Assembly (NCBI GenBank): GCA_029287235.1
Contig: JARFRM010000254.1
Coordinates: forward strand, 1-49,181
Source of the DNA: Thermoanaerobaculales bacterium
GTDB taxonomy: Bacteria > Acidobacteriota > Thermoanaerobaculia > Thermoanaerobaculales > Sulfomarinibacteraceae
Reading direction: 5' to 3'
Length of the DNA stretch: 49,181 nt
Shown: in pieces, positions 8,901 through 16,700 of the stretch
Layout of the letters: every line of letters starts with the position of its first letter
Numbering within the stretch: position 1 is the stretch's first letter
The notes under the pieces: generated by a model
What the model was told of the DNA's origin: nothing
Databases searched by the model: none
The model's input: only the letters and a program-made list of their open reading frames with translations
Position numbers and translations under genes: made by a program

Positions 8901-10222
8901 CCGAGCTCGCCGGCGACTACTTCAGGATCACTCCACTGGCGGAGATCGTCTGGCACCTGGGGCTCTACACGTTCACCACCACCTGGGTGACCATTGTCCT
9001 GCTCTCCCTTCTCGCCTGCGCTTTTCTCCGCGTGACGGCCGCCGCCCCGGGGCTGCACTCATCCCGTGGACTCAGGGGCGCCCTGCTGCTGTACCGAGTG
9101 ATGAGGTTCAATCAGCTCCAGCGGCTGTGGACCTGGACCATCACCGGGCAGTACCTGCGTGCCCTTGCCGGTCTCCGTTTCACCCGCGTGGGGGGTTCGG
9201 AGTGCGATCTGATGTACAACCTCGTCCCCGAGATGGCCGGCGTGGACGCGCAGGTGTTCTGGTCCCACGGCGGCTTCACCAACATGCTCGATTACGGCTC
9301 CGAGCACATCGTTCTCCGTCAGCTCGAGATGCCGAAGAACTTCTTCGCCGGCAACAACTGCGTGGTCGAGTTCGGGCAGCTCCCGACGAACTTCCTCCTT
9401 GGTGTCGCCACGCCCGCCAATGACATCCGATTCCGGCGTCAGATGCGATCGCGGCTCGCACAACCCACCACGGTGGCCGGGAACCCGCCGGTGAGGTTTG
9501 CAAGCGCGGACTTCGAGAGCGAGACCGAATCCCAGACCCCCCCGGGATTCGGTCTCTTCTTCGGGCGGGTTCTCCTGAACGACATCTTCAGCATCGGCGT
9601 GCTTCCCACGGCCGAGGTGCTCGTCTTCGCGGTGTTCACAACCATCCTGCTGCGTCTCGAACAACACCCGGTCATCAGCGCCTTCGTCGCGCTGATCCTC
9701 GCGGAGATCGCCCTGCTGCTGTCGTGCATGGCGGTCAAGAAACTTCTCGTCGGCAACACGTGGGGTTCCGAGCACGCTACTCCCTTCTGGTCCTGGAGGC
9801 ACTTCACCTATTTCTTCGCCCAGGATTGTTTCTTTGCCTGGTGCAAGAGAACGCTCGCGGTCACAGCGGGGACCGTGATGTCGAATGCCGTCCTGCGTGG
9901 GATGGGGTGTCGGATCGGAAAGGGAACCCTGTTCGCGGCGCCGCTGCAGGCCTATGACTGGAATGCGGTCAGCTTCGGTGACGACTGCGTCGTGGCCGGG
10001 CAGTTGCAGTATCACAGCATGGAGAACATGACCCTGAGGGTGAAACGAACCGAGATTCGGGACGGCAGCGTCGTCAACCTCGGCGCCACGGTCATGGGTG
10101 GAGCCGTCATCGAACCCGAGACGACGCTCATGCCCTTGAGCCTGGTCCTCAAGGAAATGCATCTGCCCACCGCCAGCTATGAGGGCAGTCCCGCAGAGGT
10201 GGTCACCGATGACCGGACATGA
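5939..10222 (+). CDS. A-T synthetase with poly-lysine-synthetase-like terminal domain
   Basis: This 1,427-residue membrane enzyme activates an amino acid and probably polymerises or transfers it. Residues 5-22 form an N-terminal membrane helix. An NRPS adenylation domain follows (A3 YTSGTTGKPKG at about 210, A5 NTYGPTEAS at 349, A7 YRTGDR, A8 GRIDTQLKVRGHRVE, A10 GKIDRK with Lys552). A carrier domain has Ser632 in HGGHSIV. From about 695 to the end there are paired membrane helices alternating with soluble hexapeptide-like segments (VGRGSWITPLTPV, LGATVMGGAVIEPETTLMP). This is the architecture of the NRPS terminal domain of epsilon-poly-L-lysine synthetase (TIGR02353), and there is no ordinary condensation or thioesterase domain. 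Hand alignment to PheA gives specificity residues D-G-S-F-V-A-T-T-D-K; this code is tentative. The Sfp-type PPTase downstream could load Ser632. The substrate is unknown; a guanidino amino acid is possible from context. Confidence 0.85.
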   Translation: MTAQVLATTLLVLFVLIYAAWRRYLWVAEHAEREANDTCPYSLTDVFGNQHLAKIPHQKGVLWLTEVFSRSASKFPDHIALQIPHTGESLTFAELDARANAVAAAVSPLLTGPDQVVAVAMEQDNWQIVAAHLGILKAGGAVMFLDTTLPDALITHMIEDAQPVVVLTRGQDGFRDLPTIDLLTLPEAGSGIKPPPWLDDPTQRLATIFYTSGTTGKPKGVECPHAGYVNLALSYADYFDLAPGLDATTLTSSLGYDGSISEMYSAWVSGCAVVMLTKEQIRSGPDLVPILREAEVTVLFCPPVLLTTLTPSPEIDLPYPVCRYVVPAGEAFPAALVEPWTRARRQIINTYGPTEASTDTSRQSLRPGEPVTIGSPFANVTYVILEIGGLRPLPHGETGELCIGGVHVARGYRNLPEETAAKFIDHPEFGRLYRTGDRCRIDGRTQRVEFLGRIDTQLKVRGHRVETQAVEDILQTQFSEIDAAVLDYQGDELIAFVAAPSLDEASPTEVHPAPAEWADRVASILAKQLPGPSIPSRIFLVDGFVMKPVSGKIDRKRLPDLSRVLNRSEPDEEGASEWLPLQTRPTDAERASMIDASEEVEPCDERVLEICREVFDAPLGWDDAFADHGGHSIVIASLAQRLQAEGWAVPVRALLSDCDTARRIAQRPLKTERVIDSSATPARQDPVLFERDEKAARVLSVGYFTTLQVFFLLLLFAPTTLGFLAFVAFAEIGEFFMTAALWEFVAVGLVMHLVALTLPFASLLWVMVIKFFMGGHLYKNRVTPGVYPKWSRMHLRVWCIRRLERSVLQPLGTLFRSAPLMAYVLRRLGADIGANLQSAHDVEFSGPFDLLTVGDDVAIQGGAGISVSRWVGNELHLGPVHLGTDCKIGMRAAVADNVSVGRGSWITPLTPVLHNVGDWEMWDGAPARFAGRCAKMQRPGNHCRPAFSAWLTETLNILMQVFLDFVLIVGPTTAITWFATALIPSRATELAGDYFRITPLAEIVWHLGLYTFTTTWVTIVLLSLLACAFLRVTAAAPGLHSSRGLRGALLLYRVMRFNQLQRLWTWTITGQYLRALAGLRFTRVGGSECDLMYNLVPEMAGVDAQVFWSHGGFTNMLDYGSEHIVLRQLEMPKNFFAGNNCVVEFGQLPTNFLLGVATPANDIRFRRQMRSRLAQPTTVAGNPPVRFASADFESETESQTPPGFGLFFGRVLLNDIFSIGVLPTAEVLVFAVFTTILLRLEQHPVISAFVALILAEIALLLSCMAVKKLLVGNTWGSEHATPFWSWRHFTYFFAQDCFFAWCKRTLAVTAGTVMSNAVLRGMGCRIGKGTLFAAPLQAYDWNAVSFGDDCVVAGQLQYHSMENMTLRVKRTEIRDGSVVNLGATVMGGAVIEPETTLMPLSLVLKEMHLPTASYEGSPAEVVTDDRT

Positions 10223-10364
10223 CAGACTCCGGATCTCGGTGGGCCAGATCGGGCGGCCTGCGTTTCATTGCATGACCATCTCTGATAGTTTCCAGGAGTT
10301 CAAAGGTTCGCAAGATGGAGGAGTCACCAAGCGCGTGAGCTTCTCTTGAAGAAGGGGTGCGCCG

Positions 10365-11222
10365 ATGAAGAAGGCTCTGGTATTGATCGTCAGCGGAATG
10401 GTCCTCATCACCGCGTCGCCGATTAACGCAGAAAAAGAAGGAAAAACCAATCAGATATTGATCAACTATGATCAACCAAAAAACCCGGAATACCAGCGCA
10501 TATATTCACTCCTCAAAGATGAGCGTCAGACCCTCGAGAAGCTGCAGGAGTTCCTCAGCCCTTTCCGGCTTCGTTGGCCGGTGGAGATCAAGTTGACCGA
10601 ATGCGACGGAGAGGCGGATGCCTGGTACGGCGACGGCACGATCACCATCTGCTACGAATTTGTCGACGAGCTGTGGAGGAATATGCCCTCGGAACCCACG
10701 GCCGGCATCGAACCGCTCGACACGGTGGTGGGTCCCTTTGTCGACACCGTTCTACACGAATTCGCTCACGCCCTCTTCGATTTCATCTATCCACCCATTC
10801 TCGGACGTGAAGAAGACGCGGCCGATCAGGTGGGCGCCCTGATCTATCTTCAGCTTGACAAGCACGACGCACGCCGGTTGATCATGGGCACCGTCTACGC
10901 CTACATCAGGGAGACCGAGGACACCGACCCCCCATCATTGGAGGAGCTCGCAGACGAGCACAGCACCGCAGAGCAGCGAAGGTTCAATCTGCTGTGCATG
11001 GCATACGGCTCCGATCCGAAGCTTTACAAAGATGTTGCGGATTGGGCCGGGCTGCCGGATTATAGAGCCGAAATCTGCGAAGAGGAATTCGAGAATATCG
11101 AGTATGCATATGACACGTTGATTGGACCTCATATCGACAAAAATCTGGCCAAAAAAGTTTACGCAAAAAGCTGGTTGCCTGAAGAAGAATCACCCATGTT
11201 GTATCAAGAACAGACCAATTGA
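10365..11222 (+). CDS. Secreted DUF4344-type metallopeptidase
   Basis: This 285-residue protein has a signal peptide (KKALVLIVSGMVLITASPIN, cleavage near 22). A zinc-protease motif HEFAHALFDF has His131, Glu132 and His135, and about 14 residues later EEDAADQVGALI (Glu149 to Asp154) supplies the likely third ligand. This pattern is that of DUF4344 putative metallopeptidases. Cysteines at ITICYEFVD and ICEEEFENIEY may pair. It sits 142 bases after the synthetase, and its stop overlaps the start of the PPTase, so it is probably co-transcribed. It could process or release an exported product, or protect the cell, but that is inference. The first 60 and last 60 codons are AT-richer than the neighbours, which hints at a different origin. 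Confidence 0.75.
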   Translation: MKKALVLIVSGMVLITASPINAEKEGKTNQILINYDQPKNPEYQRIYSLLKDERQTLEKLQEFLSPFRLRWPVEIKLTECDGEADAWYGDGTITICYEFVDELWRNMPSEPTAGIEPLDTVVGPFVDTVLHEFAHALFDFIYPPILGREEDAADQVGALIYLQLDKHDARRLIMGTVYAYIRETEDTDPPSLEELADEHSTAEQRRFNLLCMAYGSDPKLYKDVADWAGLPDYRAEICEEEFENIEYAYDTLIGPHIDKNLAKKVYAKSWLPEEESPMLYQEQTN

Positions 11223-11980
11223 ATCGCGATTTTTTGATTCGCCAAATGCAACCCGAGTCCAGCGCCGGCAATCAGGCACACGATCTCTTTGCCGGCAATT
11301 CGCGTGATCTCACACCGGCGCCCGCGGGCCACGCTGCTCGCGTCTTATATGCTCCGGTTTCACCCGACCCCGAGGTGTCGAGACTCTGTAGATCCGTGCT
11401 GTCGGATACGGAACTGGAACGAGCGGGCCGCTTTGCAGCCGAGGAGGATCGGGCTCGCTTCGCGCAACGGCGGGCCTTTCGCCGATTCTGCGGCGCCAAA
11501 GCGCTCGGCGCTCCGCAGTCCTCGTCGGAGATCCGATTCGAGACGACCGCGAAAGGACGCCCCTTCCATTCAGATGCGCCGGATCTCCGGTTCAGCTTCT
11601 CTTCGTGCCGTCTCGGCATGATCGGGGCCTGGTCGTCGACCCACTGCGTGGGCGTCGACATCGAGGATCAGACAAGAATCGTGGAGGCCGTGGCGCTCGC
11701 CCGGCGGTTTTTCTCGGCCGCCGAGGCCGACGTCGTCGCGTCTCTCGACGGTTCAGATCGACTACAGACGTTCTTGCGATTGTGGACTCTCAAGGAGGCG
11801 GCGCTGAAGTCCATCGGGGAGGGGCTGCCCTACGGCCTGGACACCTTCGTGTTCGAATTGACGCCGGATCTTCGTGTCGTTGATGCCCCCACCGATCACG
11901 GTGGACCGGAGCGATTCGACGCCCATGTGATCGAAGGAACGGATGCTTGCGCCGCCCTCGTCATCCGAAGTCTTCTCTGA
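11219..11980 (+). CDS. 4'-phosphopantetheinyl transferase, Sfp type
   Basis: The enzyme transfers phosphopantetheine from CoA to the serine of carrier domains. It has the Sfp/AcpS superfamily signatures: RFSFSSCRLGMIGAWS, then GVDIEDQTRI with the magnesium-binding acidic residues, and FLRLWTLKEAALKSIGEGL with the WxxKEA helix. Length (253 residues) suits the Sfp group. The first possible start is TTG 11219, whose TTGA overlaps the stop of the metallopeptidase gene; ATG 11246 (MQPESSAGN) is a good alternative giving 244 residues. The tight coupling places it in the same operon as the A-T synthetase, whose Ser632 is the obvious substrate. The AT-rich start continues that of the upstream gene. 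Confidence 0.88.
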   Translation: MNRDFLIRQMQPESSAGNQAHDLFAGNSRDLTPAPAGHAARVLYAPVSPDPEVSRLCRSVLSDTELERAGRFAAEEDRARFAQRRAFRRFCGAKALGAPQSSSEIRFETTAKGRPFHSDAPDLRFSFSSCRLGMIGAWSSTHCVGVDIEDQTRIVEAVALARRFFSAAEADVVASLDGSDRLQTFLRLWTLKEAALKSIGEGLPYGLDTFVFELTPDLRVVDAPTDHGGPERFDAHVIEGTDACAALVIRSLL

Positions 11981-12054
11981 CTTCGCAGGTGGTGACCGGC
12001 AGGGCCCCTGCAAAAACCACGGATCGGGTAGATTTCGTGGTCTGTGGCATTCTT

Positions 12055-12231
12055 GCGGGCGGGACGCCCACACCACAATCACGCTCGGGCCTTTGCGGCG
12101 CGGGCGTCCCGCCCGCACATCTCCAATCCCCACCGCATAACGGCAATAATGATTTGATCGGACGGGCGAGACGCCCGCCACCACAACGGAACACCACCCC
12201 GGCCTATTGTGGGCGCGGGCGTCCCGCCCGC
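12055..12231. repeat. GCGGGCGTCCCGCCCGC palindromic repeats
   Basis: Four palindromic elements fill the spacer between the convergent PPTase and DUF418 genes: near 12055-12070, 12100-12116, 12161-12179 and 12215-12231. The second and fourth share an identical 17-base core that folds as GCGGGC-GTCCC-GCCCGC; the first and third are variants in the other orientation or with a shorter arm. They resemble REP-type intergenic palindromes. The 308-base spacer holds nothing else recognisable. They may also act as a two-way terminator. Confidence 0.8.
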
Positions 12232-12288
12232 ATGGTGCCGCTTCGGATCATCAGATCCAAGAATGGGTTCTTGAAGAAGGCTCGGCAT

Positions 12289-13554
12289 CTATTTCGTCGT
12301 ATTTCGCGGCGCGACATCCCGGGACGACGAATCGCTCGGGAGACGCAGCGGCTGCCAACTCAGATATGTGAGGGAGCGCCACAACCACTCCGCGGGGCCG
12401 AATCGGAACCGCTGCAACCACCACTGACACCCGATCACCTGCCCTGCGAAAATCACCACCGCCAAGCCGGTGACTACGACCGGTCCCAGTCGATACGCAA
12501 GCCCGAATCCGTAGCCGTAAAAAATGGTGGTAAAAATCAACGTCTGGGTCAGGTAGACGGTCAGGGCGAGACGGCCGACCCCGGCCAGAGGCGCCAACGC
12601 GGCCCGTCCTCGAGATGTCTGCGCAGCGAGGATGATCATCGCCCCATAGCCGAGTGCTAAAGCCACGGTACCAAAGGCGAAGAGGAGATCACCGGCGAGC
12701 GTGACGACCGGACCCGCATGGTTCGGCCGGTACACGGCGTAGCCGCCGGCGGCGGCCAGCACCCGCTCGACCGCCATCGCTGCCAGTCCGAAACCCAGAC
12801 CCCAGGATCGCACACGGGCGATGGACGCCGTGTGGCCGGGGATGTCGCGCAGCACACCGGACCGGCCGATGGAAAAGCCCAGGAGAAACATGGCGAAGGC
12901 CGCCACACCGGAGTCCGCCCAATAGACCTCCTCGAGAGGATTCTCGGGGATGACCTCCGAGTTGTACGCGGCGATTTCGGCCACAGACCCGGTGACGTAG
13001 ACGCTGGTGCGCTGCTCCCGCTCGAGCAGCGTCCGGGCATCGTCAACGCTGTCGACGAATCTCATTCCGTCGGGTTGCCGGTCGGGGTCGGCGAAATGGG
13101 CCACGGGAAAGACCAGCAGCATCCCGACGGCCACGAGAAGCAGCAACCGTGTCGGCAGGCGGCGCACAACGAGCAGCGCGAGCCCGAGCTCCGCATAGAG
13201 CATCAGGATGTCGCCTTCGTAGAGCAGCGCGTGGACGGCGCCGATGGCGAAGAGGACAGCGAGCCGCCTGAGGAAAACGGGCAGAATGCGGAGATCGCGA
13301 TCTTCGGCAGTCTGCAGCTTCAACGCGAAACCGACGCCGAACAGCATGCTGAACAGGGTCCACGACTTCGAATCGAAGAAGACGTGCATGATCCCGAACG
13401 CGAGCCGATCGGCCGGGGCATCCCAGGCCATGGAGTCGGCGCCGAACCCGTACATGTTGACCAGCAGCACCCCGAAGAGGGCAAAACCGCGCACCATATC
13501 AATCTCGACGATGCGCGATGCCGGAGCGATCGGCTCAGGTGTCCCGCAACTCAA
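12289..13554 (-). CDS. DUF418 family membrane protein
   Basis: This polytopic inner-membrane protein has about ten helices. The family opening RIVEIDMVRGFALFGVLLVN and the motif DSKSWTLFSMLFGVGFAL are typical of DUF418 proteins (YeiB-like). The C-terminal DUF418 part has YLTQTLIFTTIFYGYGFGL and GPAEWLWRSLTYLSW. Function is unknown in general, although the fold is related to membrane acyltransferases. The start is taken as TTG 13554 because AGAGG lies 7 bases upstream and the product then begins only about 18 residues before the conserved motif; no ATG fits. It converges with the PPTase gene and diverges from the signal peptidase gene. Confidence 0.82.
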   Translation of the reverse strand: MSCGTPEPIAPASRIVEIDMVRGFALFGVLLVNMYGFGADSMAWDAPADRLAFGIMHVFFDSKSWTLFSMLFGVGFALKLQTAEDRDLRILPVFLRRLAVLFAIGAVHALLYEGDILMLYAELGLALLVVRRLPTRLLLLVAVGMLLVFPVAHFADPDRQPDGMRFVDSVDDARTLLEREQRTSVYVTGSVAEIAAYNSEVIPENPLEEVYWADSGVAAFAMFLLGFSIGRSGVLRDIPGHTASIARVRSWGLGFGLAAMAVERVLAAAGGYAVYRPNHAGPVVTLAGDLLFAFGTVALALGYGAMIILAAQTSRGRAALAPLAGVGRLALTVYLTQTLIFTTIFYGYGFGLAYRLGPVVVTGLAVVIFAGQVIGCQWWLQRFRFGPAEWLWRSLTYLSWQPLRLPSDSSSRDVAPRNTTK

Positions 13555-13860
13555 GGCCGAACCTCTTCGAAATGGCGATCGCTCATGGCATCCGCGAGTC
13601 TGTATCTGCAGGTGTTCACCAGGCCTGCGGCCCCTCCTCAGCCGCCCCAGGGTACCGCCTCCTCGCCACAACGGTCAGTACAATGAGCCCGTGTGATCTC
13701 ATCGCTCCCGGGTCACAACCGATGGTTCGGTCGGGTGGATACTCCCCATGGGAATGAAACCGACTCCGGCTGGAAGCCTACTCCACAACGACGATCGGTT
13801 TCTTGGAGTGCAGGCGCACGTGCCGGCACCGATCTCGACCGGTTGAGATAAGATCGCCCC
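13555..13860. promoter_or_regulatory. Divergent spacer with likely signal peptidase promoter
   Basis: This 306-base region separates the divergent DUF418 and signal peptidase genes and has no credible gene. TAAGAT at 13849-13854 lies 6 bases before the GTG start of the signal peptidase, with no Shine-Dalgarno sequence, which suggests a leaderless transcript. No convincing -35 box is visible. Confidence 0.35.
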
Positions 13861-14541
13861 GTGCACTCCAGACCGTGGACGCGCGAGTTCATCGAGGTAT
13901 TGCTGATTTTTGTGATCTTCACGCTCTTCGTGCGTACCTTTGTCGTCGCGCACATCAACGTCCCGACACCGTCCATGGTGCCCGCGGTGCTCGTGGGCGA
14001 CCACATCCTGGTCAACCGTTTTGTCTACGCCCCGCACCTCGACACCCCGTTCCACCGGCTTCTGCCCTACGGGGATCCGGCGCTCGGGGACGTTGTGACC
14101 TTCGCCCAACCCGACCGTCCGCGCCGCGACCTCATCAAACGGGTGGTCGCGTTGGCCGGCGACACCATCGCCATTGCCGCGAAGAACCTCGAGCGCAACG
14201 GATCGTCGGCGGCTGAACCCTGGGCACGGTTCACCGACTCGCGGATCTGGCCCGACGACTCGTCAACGCCGCCAAGCCGGCGGGTCCGCGATCACCTGGC
14301 GCCACTGGTCGTTCCACCCGGCAGCGTCTTCTGTCTCGGCGACAACCGCGACGAATCGCAGGACTCACGGGTCTTCGGGCCCGTCCACAGATCGACCATT
14401 CGAGGACGCGCGATGCTGGTTTACTGGTCTTTCGACAACCAGGGACGAGAAACCACACGTGGTTTCGCGCGGCTCTTCTACCTGCCTCTGGATTTCTTCG
14501 CCAATACCCGGTGGGACCGTCAGTTCATGCTGGTGCGGTAA
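13861..14541 (+). CDS. lepB: Signal peptidase I
   Basis: The enzyme removes signal peptides on the outer face of the inner membrane. An N-terminal anchor (EVLLIFVIFTLFVRTFVVAH) is followed by box B, NVPTPSMVPAVLVGD with the nucleophile Ser38. The general-base Lys93 is in RRDLIKRVVALAGD, and box E is FCLGDNRDESQDSRVFGPV. All residues needed for the Ser-Lys dyad are there. Box B reads VPTPSM where many family members have PSGSM, a mild variation. The GTG start gives a normal short cytoplasmic tip (HSRPWTREF). At 226 residues it is a single-anchor form. It converges on the subtilase gene, with a hairpin-forming heptamer repeat between. Confidence 0.92.
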   Translation: MHSRPWTREFIEVLLIFVIFTLFVRTFVVAHINVPTPSMVPAVLVGDHILVNRFVYAPHLDTPFHRLLPYGDPALGDVVTFAQPDRPRRDLIKRVVALAGDTIAIAAKNLERNGSSAAEPWARFTDSRIWPDDSSTPPSRRVRDHLAPLVVPPGSVFCLGDNRDESQDSRVFGPVHRSTIRGRAMLVYWSFDNQGRETTRGFARLFYLPLDFFANTRWDRQFMLVR

Positions 14542-14545
14542 CGTC

Positions 14546-14605
14546 GCAGGATTCAGGATTCAGACAAGATCGTGCTGCATCCTGCATCCTGAATCCTGCA
14601 TCTCG
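14546..14605. repeat. Inverted heptamer repeat CAGGATT / ATCCTGC (array A2)
   Basis: The left arm GCAGGATTCAGGATTCAG (14546-14563) starts 5 bases after the lepB stop. The right arm at 14574-14605 consists of CATCCTG, CATCCTG, AATCCTG and a degenerate unit. The arms can pair over about 14 bases. The hairpin lies between the convergent lepB and subtilase genes, 12 bases from the subtilase stop, and could end transcription from both sides. Confidence 0.8.
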
Positions 14606-14616
14606 TTTCCTGCCGC

Positions 14617-16563
14617 CTACTCAACCTCGATCCTTGCAGGATCGGGACGCAGTGCGCGCGGGACCTTATCTTCCTCTTGCATTGACTCGAGCAGATTCAT
14701 GGTGTTCTTCGGATTGAGCAACAGAAAATCCTCGTCGCCCTCGCGCGGGGTCGCACCCTCCATGATCAATGCGATCACCGCCTGTGGGGTCATGTACGGC
14801 TCGACGGCGAGAACCTTGGCTGCGAGGTTCACGACCGCAGGAGACGACATCGAGGTTCCAGACGCCGCCATGCGACCGCCACCCGGAACATAGCTGACGA
14901 CCTCGAAACCGTTGGCGTAAAGGCGAACGTTTTCCCCCTGGCTGGTGAAACCGGTGGGATCCCCGGCCTGGTCGACCGCCCCGACCGTCAACAGATTTGG
15001 CAGATCAAAGCTCGAAGGGATCATCTGATCGAACTCGACGTCGTTGTCAGAGTTTCCCGCAGCCGTCACGAAGAGGATGTTCTTCGCATCGGCCATGGCA
15101 TCGTGCAGCCCATCGGACAGGATGTCGAAGATCTCACGGGTCAGCTCGGCCCGCTCTTCCGGGGTCTCTCCGACCCCGTTGGCCTCGAGCATGGACTCGA
15201 TCTCCTTGAGCGACCAGCCCCAACTCATGTTGACCACCCGAGCGCCGTACTTCCTGAAATAACGAACGGTCCGTTTGAACGAGGTGGCGGTCTGTTTGGC
15301 GGTTTCCAACGTCAGAGGCTTCGGTGGATTGTGGTAGTCGAAGCTCAGCCGGGCGACCATGATGCGGGCAAAGGGGTTGTCCTCGACGGCGATTCCCGCC
15401 ACGTGAGTCCCGTGCATGTGGAGAGCGGCGAAGGCCAGCTCCTCGATGAAGTCGTTGACCTGGTCGGGCTCGATGGAGCCGAGGTGTTTCTTGAGCTCGG
15501 TGGCCTCGTCGCTGTCGATCGACGACGTCAGATCCATGAAGCCCTTGGTGTAGCCCATCGCCTCGTCAACCCGACCCGACATGTCGCCCATGGGGTGGAG
15601 CAGGAAGGGTGACGGATTGCCGTCCTTGTCATGCGCAATGCCGTTGATGTCATCGACGAAGCCGTTGCTGTCGCTGTCCTCGCCGTTCACCGTCTCACTC
15701 GGGTTGATCCAGAGCTGACCCTCGAAAACCGAGACGTCGGTTCCCGAGTCCCAGATGCCGATGGTGATGGGCCGCTGACCCTCATCCACCCCGAGGATGT
15801 ACTCGCGGGTCAGCCAGATGTTGGATTTCTCGACCTTGTTGGCGTCGATGATTCGGGAGTACACATCGACGACCTCTCGATTGAGCAATATCCTGATCTC
15901 GAGGGCGTAACGCAGCCCGACCACCGCTGGGACGAGATCGGAGCTCACCTCACCGCTGGCGGTCACTGCCGGGTCGATCTGGCTCTGGGCTATCCCCAAG
16001 ATGAAGTTCTCGGAGAAAATCTCGGCCCGGCCCTTCGCCTCCTTGACGGCGTCCTGAACGACGTCCCACGGCAGCTTGGCGGCGGCGTCCTCGAGGTGAC
16101 CGGCGAAGGCGGCGGCGAATGCCTCGAAATCGGTATCCGGATCGGCATCGCCGCGGGCAGCGACCCACGCCTTGGTAAAGAGACCCGACATGAGCTTCCC
16201 GGCCTCCTTGCTTTCGAGCTCGCGGATCTGCTCGACGTGGTTCAGGGCCGAATCGTAGTCACCCTCCAACAGATCGAGCCTGGCCAACACGCTGTGATAG
16301 CCCTGCAGGGTGGCCGCATCGTCGATCTCGTACTCGGCGAGCACGCTCTCGATGTCGGCACGGACCTTGGCCGCAAACTCGTTGAACGCTTCATCCGAGG
16401 TGATGATGCCGACCACCGATCCGTCGACCGGGTAGCTGTACCGTGGAAGGTCGTCGAGATTCTCGATCTTGGTCTTGGCGTCAACCAGGGCCGCAGGGGC
16501 CGCCGCAAGAATGGCCAGTAATGAAATCACACCGATGAAACGCGCGCCGGTTCGGGTATGCAT
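14617..16563 (-). CDS. Secreted S8 family serine peptidase (subtilase)
   Basis: This 648-residue exported protease has a signal peptide (FIGVISLLAILAAAPAALVD) and a long N-terminal region of about 240 residues that is helical and may be a prodomain. The subtilisin domain follows with the catalytic residues Asp272 in GIWDSGTDV, His384 in HGTHVAGI and Ser571 in SGTSMSSPAV; the oxyanion-hole asparagine is in VTAAGNSDND. An aspartate-rich stretch, NGEDSDSNGFVDDING, may bind calcium. A further loop of about 60 residues with DSDEATELKKHLGS separates the Asp and His motifs. A GGATTT region precedes ATG 16563. Substrate is unknown. It diverges from parE over a 137-base spacer. Confidence 0.88.
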   Translation of the reverse strand: MHTRTGARFIGVISLLAILAAAPAALVDAKTKIENLDDLPRYSYPVDGSVVGIITSDEAFNEFAAKVRADIESVLAEYEIDDAATLQGYHSVLARLDLLEGDYDSALNHVEQIRELESKEAGKLMSGLFTKAWVAARGDADPDTDFEAFAAAFAGHLEDAAAKLPWDVVQDAVKEAKGRAEIFSENFILGIAQSQIDPAVTASGEVSSDLVPAVVGLRYALEIRILLNREVVDVYSRIIDANKVEKSNIWLTREYILGVDEGQRPITIGIWDSGTDVSVFEGQLWINPSETVNGEDSDSNGFVDDINGIAHDKDGNPSPFLLHPMGDMSGRVDEAMGYTKGFMDLTSSIDSDEATELKKHLGSIEPDQVNDFIEELAFAALHMHGTHVAGIAVEDNPFARIMVARLSFDYHNPPKPLTLETAKQTATSFKRTVRYFRKYGARVVNMSWGWSLKEIESMLEANGVGETPEERAELTREIFDILSDGLHDAMADAKNILFVTAAGNSDNDVEFDQMIPSSFDLPNLLTVGAVDQAGDPTGFTSQGENVRLYANGFEVVSYVPGGGRMAASGTSMSSPAVVNLAAKVLAVEPYMTPQAVIALIMEGATPREGDEDFLLLNPKNTMNLLESMQEEDKVPRALRPDPARIEVE

Positions 16564-16700
16564 GGAAATCCTCCGTCTTTCGGTTCACACTCTTCGGTCA
16601 TACGGTCAACGATCTCCGGTGGTTCTGCCGAGCGCGCTCGAACCACCACGAACGAGAATGGTATTCTACCCCCCGAGAAAGGGGTGTAATCAAGGCGATC

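Noticed and set aside
13699-14109. Minus-strand small gene before the signal peptidase
   Set aside because: The frame overlaps the signal peptidase start region antisense and has no ribosome binding site or domain.
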